DNA of 64,000 nucleotides, from the NCBI RefSeq assembly GCF_000717645.1, contig NZ_JNZZ01000042.1, forward strand, positions 1 through 64,000, in the 5' to 3' direction. The stretch's first letter is position 1. Each line of letters begins with the position of its first letter. A program made the position numbers and the translations under genes. The notes beneath the pieces are model-generated. The model made no database searches and had not been told where the DNA came from. It was given only the letters and a program-made list of their open reading frames with translations. Source of the stretch: Streptomyces californicus. Its GTDB lineage: Bacteria > Actinomycetota > Actinomycetes > Streptomycetales > Streptomycetaceae. Positions 43,051 through 51,778 of this stretch are shown here, piece by piece.

Positions 43051-43371
43051 GTGGAGCACAGCTCTGACGGAGAGAACGGCGACGGCTCGGCATCTTCCCG
43101 GTACACCCGGGACATGCGGGCCGAACGCCGCTCAGTGCGCGATGCCCTGCGGTCGGATCTCCCCGCCGCCCATGTGGGCTTGGGCGTGACCGTCGTCGCT
43201 CTCATCGTGGTGGCCAGTTTCTCGGGCCCTCGATGGACCTTGATCATTACTGGTGTTTTCGCGGGCTGGTTCATTCTTGCGGCGACAGTGATTCGCATCG
43301 GCAGCAGCCGCGGCTGGGACGCCATCCGACGGGCCTACATCGCAACGTTCGGCTGGGGCAACTGGATCTGA
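43051..43371 (+). CDS. Small two-helix membrane protein
   Basis: 106 residues from GTG 43051: a charged N-terminus (1-40), two membrane helices (about 41-60 VGLGVTVVALIVVASFSG; 64-84 LIITGVFAGWFILAATVI) and a short basic cytosolic tail. No family is recognised. The 273-base gap before it has a CGGACCGC...GCGGTCCG inverted repeat (from about 42847), possibly the end of the Fic transcript. Confidence 0.65.
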   Translation: MEHSSDGENGDGSASSRYTRDMRAERRSVRDALRSDLPAAHVGLGVTVVALIVVASFSGPRWTLIITGVFAGWFILAATVIRIGSSRGWDAIRRAYIATFGWGNWI

Positions 43372-43777
43372 ACATGCACGCGGACGGCCCCCTTGCCGAC
43401 AACGCACCACGAACGACGATCCCAGTGAGCCCCGATCGGCGTACGAGCGTCCCATTGGCGGAAAAGGCCAGGTCAAAGAAGGTGAGGGCAGCCTCTTCGA
43501 ACACGCTGAGAGGTGCCCCCCCCCGTCCACCTGTACGCCGAATGGTGAACCTGCGGTGCCCAACCAGCGTTGATCCTCCATCATGGGCCATCGATCAACG
43601 CTCACTGTCACAGGTCAGCCGCCGTCCCGTCCCACCGGAGTTCGACGCATCCCCGTGAGGGTTGATCGATGGCGGTTTGCCTCAGCGGAGTTCGACTTCC
43701 AGGGTTCGCGGCGGGGACGCCGAAAGGATGTCGGGGGTTTCGTGGAGTCGCTCGGCTGGTCGAAGGGGTGGAGGACC
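43372..43777. other. Gene-free interval before barstar
   Basis: About 400 bases with no convincing ORF on either strand. I looked for a barnase-like ribonuclease in it and saw none. A C8 run is at about 43518. Confidence 0.45.
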
Positions 43778-44068
43778 ATGCGCATCGTCATGGACGGGAC
43801 ACGCATCGGAAGCCAGGCGGACCTGCACCGGTCCCTTGCCGGGCCTTTGGACTTCGGTCCGTACTACGGGCACAACCTGAACGCCCTGTGGGACCGCCTG
43901 GCCAGGGATGTGGAGCGTCCGGTCGAGATCGTCTGGGAGAACGCCGAAGCCAGTCGTGGCCGCATGGGCGACGAGGCGTTCGAGGCAATCGCATCCGTAC
44001 TGGTCCGAGCCGCCGAGGAAGACGAGTCGAACGCGCCGGACGAGAGACTGACCGTGCGTTTCACCTGA
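43778..44068 (+). CDS. Barstar-family protein (RNase inhibitor)
   Basis: 96 residues of the barstar fold: VMDGTRIGSQADLHRSLAGPL, then YYGHNLNALWDRLARDVERPVEIVWENAE with the helix-2 Tyr/His/Asn/Leu/Trp set. Barstar inhibits barnase-type ribonucleases. GGTGGAGG precedes ATG 43778. No barnase gene is next to it, so it is an orphan that may protect against incoming toxins or be a relic. Confidence 0.88.
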   Translation: MRIVMDGTRIGSQADLHRSLAGPLDFGPYYGHNLNALWDRLARDVERPVEIVWENAEASRGRMGDEAFEAIASVLVRAAEEDESNAPDERLTVRFT

Positions 44069-44123
44069 CGCGCGGTCCAGCGGGGGCCGGTCGGACTTCG
44101 CCGCGGTTCTGTAGGGTGCGGCG

Positions 44124-44690
44124 ATGACGAGAAGCGAGCGGCTCGCGGACCAGTTGGACTGGTACTGGCACAAGAACCTGCGGCCCCGGCTGGACGGCCT
44201 CACCGACGAGGAGTACTTCTGGGAGCCGGTCGACGGCTGCTGGAGCGTCCGCCCGGGTGGATCGACGGCCGCACCGGCAGCGGAGGGCTCGGGGACATGG
44301 TCGATGGACTCCGCGTCCCCCGCCCCGGAGCCGGCGCCGGTGACGACGATCGCGTGGCGGCTGGGACACATCATCGTCTCGTGCCTGGGCTACCGGGTCT
44401 GCTGGTACTTCGAGGGCCAGGAGGTCGACTCCCGGACATTCGCCTACGCGGGAACCGCTGACGAGGCGCTGGACCAGCTCGACGAGATGTACGGGAGATG
44501 GAACGCGGGGGTCCGCAAGCTCGCGGACGCCGACCTGGACCTTCCGCCCGCGGTGGGCCCCGAGCGGTTCCCCCTGGAGAACAGGGTCCTGCACGTCAAC
44601 AGGGAACTGATCCATCACGGTGCCGAGATATCCCTGTTGCGCGACCTCTACCGCCGGCAGGTCGGACCGGTACCGCATCGAACCCCTTGA
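44124..44690 (+). CDS. DinB-fold (DinB_2) protein
   Basis: 188 residues of the four-helix DinB/YfiT superfamily: RLADQLDWYWHKNLRPRLDGLTDEEYFWEPV, a central WRLGHIIVSCLGYR and a late ENRVLHVNRELIHHGAEISLLRDLY. The three histidines form the usual metal site. Mycothiol-dependent enzymes belong here. It follows barstar by 55 bases. Confidence 0.85.
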   Translation: MTRSERLADQLDWYWHKNLRPRLDGLTDEEYFWEPVDGCWSVRPGGSTAAPAAEGSGTWSMDSASPAPEPAPVTTIAWRLGHIIVSCLGYRVCWYFEGQEVDSRTFAYAGTADEALDQLDEMYGRWNAGVRKLADADLDLPPAVGPERFPLENRVLHVNRELIHHGAEISLLRDLYRRQVGPVPHRTP

Positions 44691-44862
44691 CCGACGACCG
44701 GGTTCGCCGAGTGAACGAGTCGCGGGCGGGCTTCCAGCGGAGGGAGTCCACTGTCCATCGCGTCACCCTGCCCTGACACATGGGACGGTCGCCTCTGCCG
44801 AGGCGGAACCGCGGCGGAATCACGGGCGGCCGTCGGCGGGCATCCCCTACGCTCTCCTGATC

Positions 44863-45597
44863 ATGGACACCATGACGGGGAACGAGATGATCGCCATCCC
44901 GGCGGGGCAGGTGACGCTGGCGGACCGCCGGACCCGGCGGAGTTGGACGGTCGAGCTCGCGCCCTACCGGCTCGCCGCGACCCCGGTCACCCAGGCGCTG
45001 TACGCACGGGTCGCCGGGCGGCGGCCGAGTACCGGCCGCGGGGATCGGCTGCCCGTCGAGGGCGTCTCCTGGTGGGACGCGGTCCGCTTCTGCAACGCCC
45101 TGTCCGAGCAGACCGGTCTCACGCCCGCGTACCGCATCCGCGCCGAGTCCGACGCGATCGACTGGGACACCTCGGCCGACGGCTACCGGCTGCCGACCGA
45201 GGCCGAGTGGGAATACGCCTGCCGCGCCGGTACGAGCGGACCACGCTACGGAGAGCTCGACGAGATCGGCTGGTACCGGGGCAACTCGGCCGAGCGCATG
45301 CACGAGGTGGGCGGCAAGCGCCCCAACGCGTGGGGGCTCCACGACATGCTCGGCAACGTCTGGGACTGGTGCTGGGACGTCTACGACGCCGAGGTCTACG
45401 GTGCCTACCGGGTGCTCCGGGGCGGTGGCTGGTTCGACGAGCACTGGAGCTGCCGGGCCTCCGCGCGACGCCGCAGCCACCCGTCTTTCCAGGTCGACGA
45501 CGTGGGCTTCCGCCTGGCGCGTTCACCGGCGCCGCAGGACACCCGGACAGCCGCCGCCCATGGCACGGGCGGGGCCGGACGAAGCAGCGGGGTGTGA
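44863..45597 (+). CDS. SUMF1/formylglycine-generating-enzyme-like protein
   Basis: 244 residues of the FGE-sulfatase domain: MIAIPAGQVTLADRR, TPVTQALYARVAG, PVEGVSWWDAVRFCNALS, YRLPTEAEWEYACRAG, GLHDMLGNVWDWCWD, RVLRGGGWF and a final GFRLA. Relatives oxidise a sulfatase Cys or, as EgtB-type enzymes, form C-S bonds. No sulfatase and no egt genes are nearby. The ATG 44863 lacks a Shine-Dalgarno but has TACGCT about 9 bases upstream, so a leaderless start is likely. Confidence 0.87.
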   Translation: MDTMTGNEMIAIPAGQVTLADRRTRRSWTVELAPYRLAATPVTQALYARVAGRRPSTGRGDRLPVEGVSWWDAVRFCNALSEQTGLTPAYRIRAESDAIDWDTSADGYRLPTEAEWEYACRAGTSGPRYGELDEIGWYRGNSAERMHEVGGKRPNAWGLHDMLGNVWDWCWDVYDAEVYGAYRVLRGGGWFDEHWSCRASARRRSHPSFQVDDVGFRLARSPAPQDTRTAAAHGTGGAGRSSGV

Positions 45598-45664
45598 GCG
45601 CGCGGCGGGCAACAGGCTGCCCCCGCACGGGTGTCGGCGATGGAGCGCGCGGCCGGAACGGCCC

Positions 45665-46639
45665 TCAGGCCGAGTCCGCGTAACGGGCCGCGATCCCGGC
45701 GGCGCGGTCGTGCAGGGCCCGCCGCAGGGACGGCGGCGACAAGGCTTCCGCGTCCGGGCCGAGGTGCCACAGCGCCCATTCGGCGTGCCGGGCGTCCTGG
45801 AAGGTGACCTCCAGCCGCGACCAGCCGTCCGCGTCGGGGGCTTCCGCGCGGACGGCCAGCACGGTGCCCAGCAACTCCTCCCGCCGTCCCGGGTGCACCC
45901 GCACCCGTACGGAGAGGTGGTCGCCGCCGGAGAGGAACCGCGCCGAACGCTCCCGCCAGATCCGGTCCAGATCGACCCGGTCGGGCCGCTGCGCGGCTTC
46001 GGGCAGTTCCTCGGCGGCCCGCACGCGCGACAGCCGGTAGGTGCGGTCCTCTCCGGACCGGGTGGCCAGCAGATACCCCCGCTCCCGTACGGTGACCAGG
46101 CCGATCGGGTCCACCGTGCGCCACTGCGGCGCCCGGTCCGCGGCCGCGTAGTGGATACGGAGTCGGCGCCCGGCGAGTACGGCGCGACGGACCGCGATCA
46201 TCGTCGCGCCGTCCACCTCCTCGACGGCCGCGCGGCGGGCGAGGAGATCGGTATCCGGATCGACGAGAAGGCGCTGAGCCGCGTCGCCGGCGGTCGCCCG
46301 GTGGCTCTCGGGGAGTGCGTCGACCACCTTCCGTATCGCCGAGGCGAGCGCGGAGCCGAGGCCGAACGCCTGCTCCCCGCGCCCCGATCCGGCGGCCAGC
46401 AGAGCGAGGGCCTCATCGTGGTTCATCCCGGTGAGTTCGGTACGGAAGCCGGGGAGCAGCGCGAACCCGCCGTGACGGCCGCGTTCGGAGTGGACCGGGA
46501 CACCGGCCGCCGACAGCGCCTCGATGTCGCGCAGCACGGTACGCGGGGAGACCTCCAGCTCACGGGCCAGGGTGTCGGCGGTCAGCCGGCCGCGCTGACG
46601 CAGCAGCAGGACGAGCGAGACCAGCCGATCGGCGCGCAT
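45665..46639 (-). CDS. WYL-domain transcriptional regulator (DeoR-like HTH)
   Basis: 324 residues: HTH_11 at about 1-55 (RLVSLVLLLRQRGRLTADTLARELEVSPRTVLRDIEALSAAG) and a WYL domain (about 140-220), with the classic Trp-Tyr-Leu changed to RGYLLA, followed by a WCX-type C-terminal extension. The family responds to ligands such as nucleic acid or c-di-GMP. ATG 46639 has no Shine-Dalgarno and TACGGT lies about 8 bases upstream, so it is probably leaderless. It is divergent from the RidA gene. Confidence 0.9.
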   Translation of the reverse strand: MRADRLVSLVLLLRQRGRLTADTLARELEVSPRTVLRDIEALSAAGVPVHSERGRHGGFALLPGFRTELTGMNHDEALALLAAGSGRGEQAFGLGSALASAIRKVVDALPESHRATAGDAAQRLLVDPDTDLLARRAAVEEVDGATMIAVRRAVLAGRRLRIHYAAADRAPQWRTVDPIGLVTVRERGYLLATRSGEDRTYRLSRVRAAEELPEAAQRPDRVDLDRIWRERSARFLSGGDHLSVRVRVHPGRREELLGTVLAVRAEAPDADGWSRLEVTFQDARHAEWALWHLGPDAEALSPPSLRRALHDRAAGIAARYADSA

Positions 46640-46817
46640 ACGAGAACCGTAGCGAAATACCTGACCAAGGGTGTCATGAATGGTTGGCAGGCTCCCTCGC
46701 ACGACACCGCACGCCGCCGCACCACCCCGCACGGCGCCGAGGCCGGCCGACGGCTGCCCCGGCGGCGCGTGGACGTGCGTGGGCGGGCACCCGTGAAACG
46801 AAGCGAACGGAGCCGAA

Positions 46818-47219
46818 GTGGCAGTGGAACGAACGGCCGTCAACCCGGTGACCTGGTCGGTGAACCTGGGCTTCAACCAGGGCGAGCTCGTGTCCGGACA
46901 GACCCGGACCCTGTACATCGCGGGGCAGACCGCGACGGACGACGAGGGCAAGCCGCGGCACGAGGGCGACATGGCGGCCCAGTTGGCGCTCAGCATCGAC
47001 AATCTGGAGGCCGTGCTGAGCGAGGCCGGCATGTCGCTCGCGAACCTCGTCCGGCTGGGCGTCTGCACGACCGACGTCGACCTCCTCCTCCGGCACTACG
47101 GTTCGCTGGCCGGGCGGTTGGGCGCGGCCGGGGTGGCGCCGGCCAGCACCGTGCTCGGGGTGACGCGGCTGGCGTTGCCGAGCCTGTTGGTCGAGTTGGA
47201 GGGCACGGCCGTCGCGTGA
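46818..47219 (+). CDS. Rid family (RidA-like) deaminase
   Basis: 133 residues: NLGFNQGELVSGQTRTLYIAGQTATDDEGKP, then AQLALSIDNLEAVLSEAGMSLANLVRLGVC and a late VLGVTRLALPSLLVELEGTA. The usual Arg that binds the imine carboxylate in the R-P motif is not obvious, so it may be a Rid2-7 subgroup member. GGAG precedes GTG 46818 by 7 bases. The WYL regulator faces it. Confidence 0.85.
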   Translation: MAVERTAVNPVTWSVNLGFNQGELVSGQTRTLYIAGQTATDDEGKPRHEGDMAAQLALSIDNLEAVLSEAGMSLANLVRLGVCTTDVDLLLRHYGSLAGRLGAAGVAPASTVLGVTRLALPSLLVELEGTAVA

Positions 47220-47385
47220 CGCGTTCTTGACGCCCGTACGGCTCGATCGGGCTCCTCGATCCGCCCCGGCCGTACGGGCGTCGGGCGCGCCGCGTGCCGT
47301 CTCGCAGCCCGTCGCCCTCATAACCGCTTTCGTTCCCGCGGGCCGCACGTTAGCGTTCCGCCGAAGCCTTTTCGGATGCCCTGCG

Positions 47386-47420
47386 ACCCTTGCGGCCCCT
47401 GCAACCCTTGCGGCCCCTGC
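47386..47420 (+). repeat. 18-bp tandem repeat giving a Cys-Pro-rich reading
   Basis: ACCCTTGCGGCCCCTGCA at 47386 is repeated at 47404. On the plus strand, from ATG 47376, it reads as CDPCGPCNPCGPC in frame with the MFS gene 230 bases downstream. It lies in the 47220-47603 gap, which also has the presumed MFS promoter. Confidence 0.7.
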
Positions 47421-47603
47421 GAAGTGGAGAGACATGCCCGGTCGTTCGAGCACGCGCTGACGTCGTGGGCCGGTTCGGCCCGGTCATCGCGTGCTGCCCT
47501 CGATCTCGATGTCGCGGCACAGCGAGCCCTTCCCCTCCGGTGCCCCGGTACGCTTCCGCGCGCCGGGGCAGCGGTTCGCGTTCGGCGACTCCCGAGGTTC
47601 CCC

Positions 47604-49040
47604 GTGCATTCCGCTTCCCCCACGCCTCCCTCCCGCGATCTCTCCGCTTCCTCGTCCGGCGGGCCGTCCGCCTCCGGTAGTCCCGGCTCCGGTCGCACCG
47701 CGCCGCCGAGCCTGTGGCGGGACCCCGACTTCCGCCGTCTCTGGGCCGGGCAGACGGCGTCCCAGCTGGGCGAGCACACGACGCTCGTCGCCCTGCCGCT
47801 CCTCGCCGTCCTGGCGTTCGACGCGAGCGCGGGCCGGTTGGGCCTGTTCCTCGCCGTGGCCCAGGCCCCCGTCCTGCTGCTCTCGCTCCCGGCGGGCGCG
47901 TGGGTGGACCGGTGGCGGGCCCGCACGGTGATGGTGTTCACCGACGCGGCCCGGGCCGTGGTCCTCGGCCTGGCGGCCGTGGCCGGACTGCTCGGGGCGC
48001 TCGGCCTGCCCGCCCTGTTCGTGGTCGCGTTCACCGTCGGGGCGCTGTCCGTCCTCTTCGACGTGGCGTACCAGGCGTCCCTCGTGCGGATGGTGCGGCA
48101 CGATCAGCTCGTCCAGGGCAACAGCGCACTGGAGGGCAGCCGGTCCGCCGCGCAGATCGGCGCGCCCGCGCTCGGCGGGGCGCTGGTGTCGACGCTTCCG
48201 GCGCCGGCCGCCGTGGCCTTCGGCGCGCTGTTCTTCGCGGTGTCGTTCGCGTCCCTGCGCCGGATCCGCCGGACGGAAGCCGTGACCGGGCGCGGCCCCG
48301 CGCTGCCGGAGCGGGAGGCAGCGCCCTTCGAGGACGGGTCCGCGCTTCCCGAGCGCGCTGCGACGGCGCACCCGCCCCGCCCCACCGGCTTCCGCCACCG
48401 CGTCGGCGAGGGCCTCCGCTTCGTCGCCGCGAACCCCTGGCTCCGTGCCGTCTGCGTGGCCTCGGCCGCCTTCCAGCTCTCTTTCGCCGCCACGATGACC
48501 GTCTATCTGCTCTTCCTCCCCCGTGAGCTGCAACTGACGGGTGCCGCCATCGGTCTCGCTCTCGCCGCGACCGGTCCGGGCGCGCTCCTGGGCTCGGTGC
48601 TGGCCGCGCGGCTGCCGCGCCGGCTCGGCCACGGCCCGGTGCTTGTGGCGGCCGCCGCGCTCGGCAACGGGGCGCTGCTGGGCGTTCCGGCCCTGCACGG
48701 TTCCTCGACCGGGACCCTTGCCGCGCTTCTCGGCGCCAATGTCGTGTTCGGGACCTTCAGCCAGTTGGTGAACGTCACGGTCATGTCGGTGCGGCAGGCC
48801 GTCACCCCGGACGGGATGCAGGGCCGCGCGGCGGCGACGATCACCTTCGTCGGGATGGGGTGCACCCCGCTCGGTTCACTCCTCGGCGGCCTCCTCGCCG
48901 AGGAGTGGGGACTGCGCGGCGGTCTCCTGGCGGCGGCCGCGGGCATGATGCTGTCCCCCGTCGTGATGGCCGTGTCCCCGCTGGCCCGCCTGGGGCGCAC
49001 GCTTCCGGCCCCGTCGGACGGAGGCCCTCCGGCCACGTGA
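47604..49040 (+). CDS. MFS transporter (enterobactin exporter EntS-like group)
   Basis: 478 residues with 12 predicted helices after a Ser/Pro-rich N-terminus (1-34). The MFS_3 signature is SLWRDPDFRRLWAGQTASQLGEHTTLVALPLLAVL, with the loop GAWVDRWRARTVMVFTDAAR between helices 2 and 3. Such proteins export siderophores or drugs. GTG 47604 has GAGG 6 bases upstream; the frame is open upstream to ATG 47376 through a Cys-Pro repeat, but that extension lacks membrane or family character. Confidence 0.86.
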   Translation: MHSASPTPPSRDLSASSSGGPSASGSPGSGRTAPPSLWRDPDFRRLWAGQTASQLGEHTTLVALPLLAVLAFDASAGRLGLFLAVAQAPVLLLSLPAGAWVDRWRARTVMVFTDAARAVVLGLAAVAGLLGALGLPALFVVAFTVGALSVLFDVAYQASLVRMVRHDQLVQGNSALEGSRSAAQIGAPALGGALVSTLPAPAAVAFGALFFAVSFASLRRIRRTEAVTGRGPALPEREAAPFEDGSALPERAATAHPPRPTGFRHRVGEGLRFVAANPWLRAVCVASAAFQLSFAATMTVYLLFLPRELQLTGAAIGLALAATGPGALLGSVLAARLPRRLGHGPVLVAAAALGNGALLGVPALHGSSTGTLAALLGANVVFGTFSQLVNVTVMSVRQAVTPDGMQGRAAATITFVGMGCTPLGSLLGGLLAEEWGLRGGLLAAAAGMMLSPVVMAVSPLARLGRTLPAPSDGGPPAT

Positions 49041-49126
49041 CACGCGGCCGGGGCTCGTACGCCGGATCGGCCCGCACCGCGCGGGCCCGGGCCGGGCCGC
49101 CGTACGCCGTAGCGCGCCGTGCCGTG

Positions 49127-49687
49127 TCAGGCCGGGGCGTACCGCTGCAGGGTGATCCCGCTGCGGAACGCCCTCGACTCCAGCAGCCGCAGCCGGGGGA
49201 CCTCGTACCCCTCGGGGAAGAGCCCCCGGCCCCGGCCCTGGACGGTGGGATAGACGAAGAGGCGGTACTCGTCGACCAGCCCCGCCGCGATCACGGTGTG
49301 GGCCAGGGTGATGCTGCCGGTCAGAACGATGTCCTGGCCCTCCTCGGCCTTGAGGCGCCGGATCGCTTCGACGGGATCGCCGGTCAGCACCGTCGAGTTC
49401 TGCCATCCGGGATCGGTGAGGGTGCTGGAGACGACGTACTTGGCCACGCGGTCGAGGTAGGCGGTGATGCCCGTGGGGTCCTCGGTCTGCACCGGCCAGT
49501 AGCCGCGGAAGTCCTCGAACGTCTGCCGCCCCAGGAGCAGCGCGTCGGCCCGGTCGTCCTGCCGGTGGCTCTCCTCCAGGACGTCGCTCATGTCCACGGC
49601 CGCCTGGCCTTGAGGGTCGAACCAGTCCGTGATCATCTCGATCGAGCCGTCGACGGTGATGTTCTGGGTGATCGCCAGGGTGCGCAT
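49127..49687 (-). CDS. Dihydrofolate-reductase-fold protein (RibD C-terminal type)
   Basis: 186 residues of the RibD_C/YyaP-type fold: RTLAITQNITVDGSIEM, ADALLLGRQTFEDFRGYWP, VVSSTLTDPGW, GQDIVLTGSITLAHTVIAAGLVDEYRLFVYPTVQGRGRGLF. It is probably an NADPH-dependent reductase of unknown substrate. ATG 49687 is preceded by GAGGAGAGAGG. It converges on the MFS gene, with GGCCCGC/GCGGGCC pairing between them. Confidence 0.88.
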   Translation of the reverse strand: MRTLAITQNITVDGSIEMITDWFDPQGQAAVDMSDVLEESHRQDDRADALLLGRQTFEDFRGYWPVQTEDPTGITAYLDRVAKYVVSSTLTDPGWQNSTVLTGDPVEAIRRLKAEEGQDIVLTGSITLAHTVIAAGLVDEYRLFVYPTVQGRGRGLFPEGYEVPRLRLLESRAFRSGITLQRYAPA

Positions 49688-49800
49688 GACGTTCCTCTCT
49701 CTCCTCGGTGCCGGAACCGTACGCCTGATGACGCGGTGGACGTACGTCTTCCTCCTGGTGACTCCTCCGGCCCCGAAGACTCATCGGTGAGGGGCGCGCC

Positions 49801-49950
49801 CGGCGGACGCCCGGGCATCCGGGCATCCGGACGCGCCGACGCCCGGGCATTCGGGCACCCGGACACACGGCCATCCCGACACCCGGACGGGGCCCGTACA
49901 CCCGGGCACGTAGGCATCCCGGCACCCGGACGGGGCCAGACACCCGGAAT
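49801..49950. repeat. Degenerate CCCGGGCAT/ACCCGGAC repeats
   Basis: The 49688-49992 gap is filled with short CGGGCATCC and CACCCGGAC units. The longest pair, CATCCCGACACCCGGACGGG (49872) and CATCCCGGCACCCGGACGGG (49915), differs by one base with period 43. It lies upstream of the PhzF gene. Confidence 0.7.
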
Positions 49951-49992
49951 TGGCCTTGGTCCGTCTGCGCGCCGCCGCTCTACGGTCGCCCC

Positions 49993-50814
49993 ATGAGGAT
50001 TCGTATCGTCGACGCGTTCACCGACCGACCCTTCTCCGGCAACCCCGCCGGTGTGCTCCTGCTGGAGAGCGACGGGTTCCCGCCCGCCGAACGCCTCCAG
50101 GAGATCGCCGCCGAGGTCAACCTCTCCGAGACGGCCTTCGCCCACCCCCTGCCGCCCGGCGGCGCAGCCGACTGGGCGCTGCGCTGGTTCACCCCGGTCG
50201 TCGAGGTGGACATGTGCGGCCATGCCACGCTCGCCACCGCCCACGTCCTGCGCACCACCGGGCGCGCCACGGGGCCTGTCCGCTTCGCCGCCCGCTGCGG
50301 CGTCCTGACCGCGACGGCGGGCCCGGACGGCGGCCTCACGCTGGACTTCCCCACCTCCCCGCTGACCGAGGAGCCGGTGCCGTACGGTCTCGCGGACGCC
50401 CTCGGCGCGGACCCCGTCTCGGTGCACGACACCGGCGAGCACATCGGCGACCTGCTCGTCGAGCTGCGCGACGAGGCGACCGTACGGGGGCTCGCCCCGG
50501 ACTGCGCGGCGCTGGTGGCCCACTCCCGGCGCGGGGTCATCGCCACCGCGGCCGCCGCGGACCCCGCCCGGGGCTACGACTACGTCTCGCGCTGCTTCTT
50601 CCCGGGCGTCGGCATCGACGAGGACCCGGTCACCGGCAGCGCCCACACCGCGCTGGCCCCCTTCTGGTCGGCCCGCCTCGGCCGCGACGACCTCACCGGC
50701 CTCCAGGCATCCGCCCGCTCGGGCCTGGTCCGTACCGGTTTGCGCGGAGAGCGCACCCTGCTGACCGGTACGGCGGTCACGGTGATCGACGGCGAACTGC
50801 TCACCGCGCTCTGA
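49993..50814 (+). CDS. PhzF family epimerase/isomerase
   Basis: 273 residues of the diaminopimelate-epimerase fold: RIRIVDAFTDRPFSGNPAGVLLL, the catalytic Glu46 in NLSETAFA, then EVDMCGHATLATAHVL and EDPVTGSAHTALAPFW. Apart from phenazine synthesis, most homologues are uncharacterised isomerases; no phenazine genes are near. ATG 49993 has no Shine-Dalgarno and TACGGT lies 6 bases upstream, so a leaderless start is likely. Confidence 0.9.
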   Translation: MRIRIVDAFTDRPFSGNPAGVLLLESDGFPPAERLQEIAAEVNLSETAFAHPLPPGGAADWALRWFTPVVEVDMCGHATLATAHVLRTTGRATGPVRFAARCGVLTATAGPDGGLTLDFPTSPLTEEPVPYGLADALGADPVSVHDTGEHIGDLLVELRDEATVRGLAPDCAALVAHSRRGVIATAAAADPARGYDYVSRCFFPGVGIDEDPVTGSAHTALAPFWSARLGRDDLTGLQASARSGLVRTGLRGERTLLTGTAVTVIDGELLTAL

Positions 50815-50852
50815 CGGCGTCCGACGCCGGGGCCGGCCCCGATCCGCCGTGC

Positions 50853-51647
50853 TCAGGGCGTCGGCAGCCAGTCGACCCGGCCCGCCAGCAGCGCGTATCC
50901 GACGAACGCCCCGATGTCCAGGAGCGCGTGCGCGACGACGAGCGGGCCCACCCGGCCCCAGCGCCGGTAGAGCAGCACGAAGACGACGCCCATCACCACG
51001 TTGCCGATGAAGCCGCCGATCCCCTGGTACAGGTGGTACGACCCGCGCAGTACCGAACTGGCCACCAGGGCGGCCATCGGCGTCCAGCCCAACTGCCCGA
51101 GCCTTCGCAGCAGATACCCGACGACGATGACCTCCTCCACCACGGAGTTCTGGACCGCCGAGAGGATCAGTACGGGGAACTTCCACCACACCTCGGGCAG
51201 GGACTCGGGCACGACCGTCAGGTTGAACCCGGTGGCGCGGGCCACCAGATAGAAGGCGAGACCCGCGCTGCCGATACCGGCCGCGACGATGGTTCCGCGG
51301 CCCAGGTCGGACCAGGGCCTCACCCGGTCGAAACCGATCGCCCGCATGCTCGCGCCTTCGCGGATCAGCAGGTGCGCCACCAGGGCCACCGGCACCAGAG
51401 CCGTTGCGATCCCGAACATTTGCCATGCGAGATCCAGCCAGGGGCGGCCCGGCGCGTAGGAACCGTTGAGCGTCGCCGCCTGGTCCTTCAGGCCGCCCGG
51501 TTTCGTCAGGGATCCGACGAAACTGATGAGGGCGGAGACTCCGCTGGCGCCCAGCGAGAGCGCCAGGACCAGCACCGCCTCGGACCGCAAGATCCTTCGC
51601 GACAAGGCCACTTGGGGAAAAGAATCAGCCACACGCCCGGACTCCAC
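50853..51647 (-). CDS. CPBP-family intramembrane metalloprotease-like protein
   Basis: 264 residues with about seven membrane helices. The family motifs are visible: motif 1 NSVVEEVIVVGYLLRRL (the usual EExxxR has Val-Gly in place of FR), motif 2 SSVLRGSYHLYQG with the metal His, and a late VVAHALLDIG. Members process membrane proteins or act in prenyl-protein and immunity functions. GTG 51647 and an in-frame GTG at 51632 (GGAG upstream) are both possible starts. Confidence 0.85.
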   Translation of the reverse strand: MESGRVADSFPQVALSRRILRSEAVLVLALSLGASGVSALISFVGSLTKPGGLKDQAATLNGSYAPGRPWLDLAWQMFGIATALVPVALVAHLLIREGASMRAIGFDRVRPWSDLGRGTIVAAGIGSAGLAFYLVARATGFNLTVVPESLPEVWWKFPVLILSAVQNSVVEEVIVVGYLLRRLGQLGWTPMAALVASSVLRGSYHLYQGIGGFIGNVVMGVVFVLLYRRWGRVGPLVVAHALLDIGAFVGYALLAGRVDWLPTP

Positions 51648-51744
51648 CTGTACACCTGCCTTTTGTTCTGCAATCGCGTCTCATCCCACCGACCGTCCCG
51701 CTAGGGTCTCGAATACAGGTACGAAGATCATGCGTGACAGGCCG

Positions 51745-51778
51745 GGGGACGACCACCATCGCTGATGGTCGGGTCCCC
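51745..51778 (+). promoter_or_regulatory. Hairpin and T-rich tract in the VWA gene leader
   Basis: GGGGAC...GTCCCC encloses ACCATC/GATGGT with a bulge and is followed directly by TCTTTCGTTGTTTC. A TAGGGT (-10-like, 51702-51707) is just upstream. A terminator-like structure between a promoter and the start codon (51815) suggests transcription attenuation or a short RNA. Confidence 0.5.

Noticed and set aside
43583..43777. Longer N-terminus for the barstar protein
   Set aside because: The extension is unlike barstar and the strong GGAGG box precedes ATG 43778.
47318..47420. Collagen-like Gly-Pro-Gln repeat on the minus strand
   Set aside because: It is the reverse reading of a short 18-bp duplication; no start signal or further collagen pattern.
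49801..49950. Possible CRISPR-like repeat array
   Set aside because: The units are short, irregular and overlap each other, with no constant spacer length and no cas genes.
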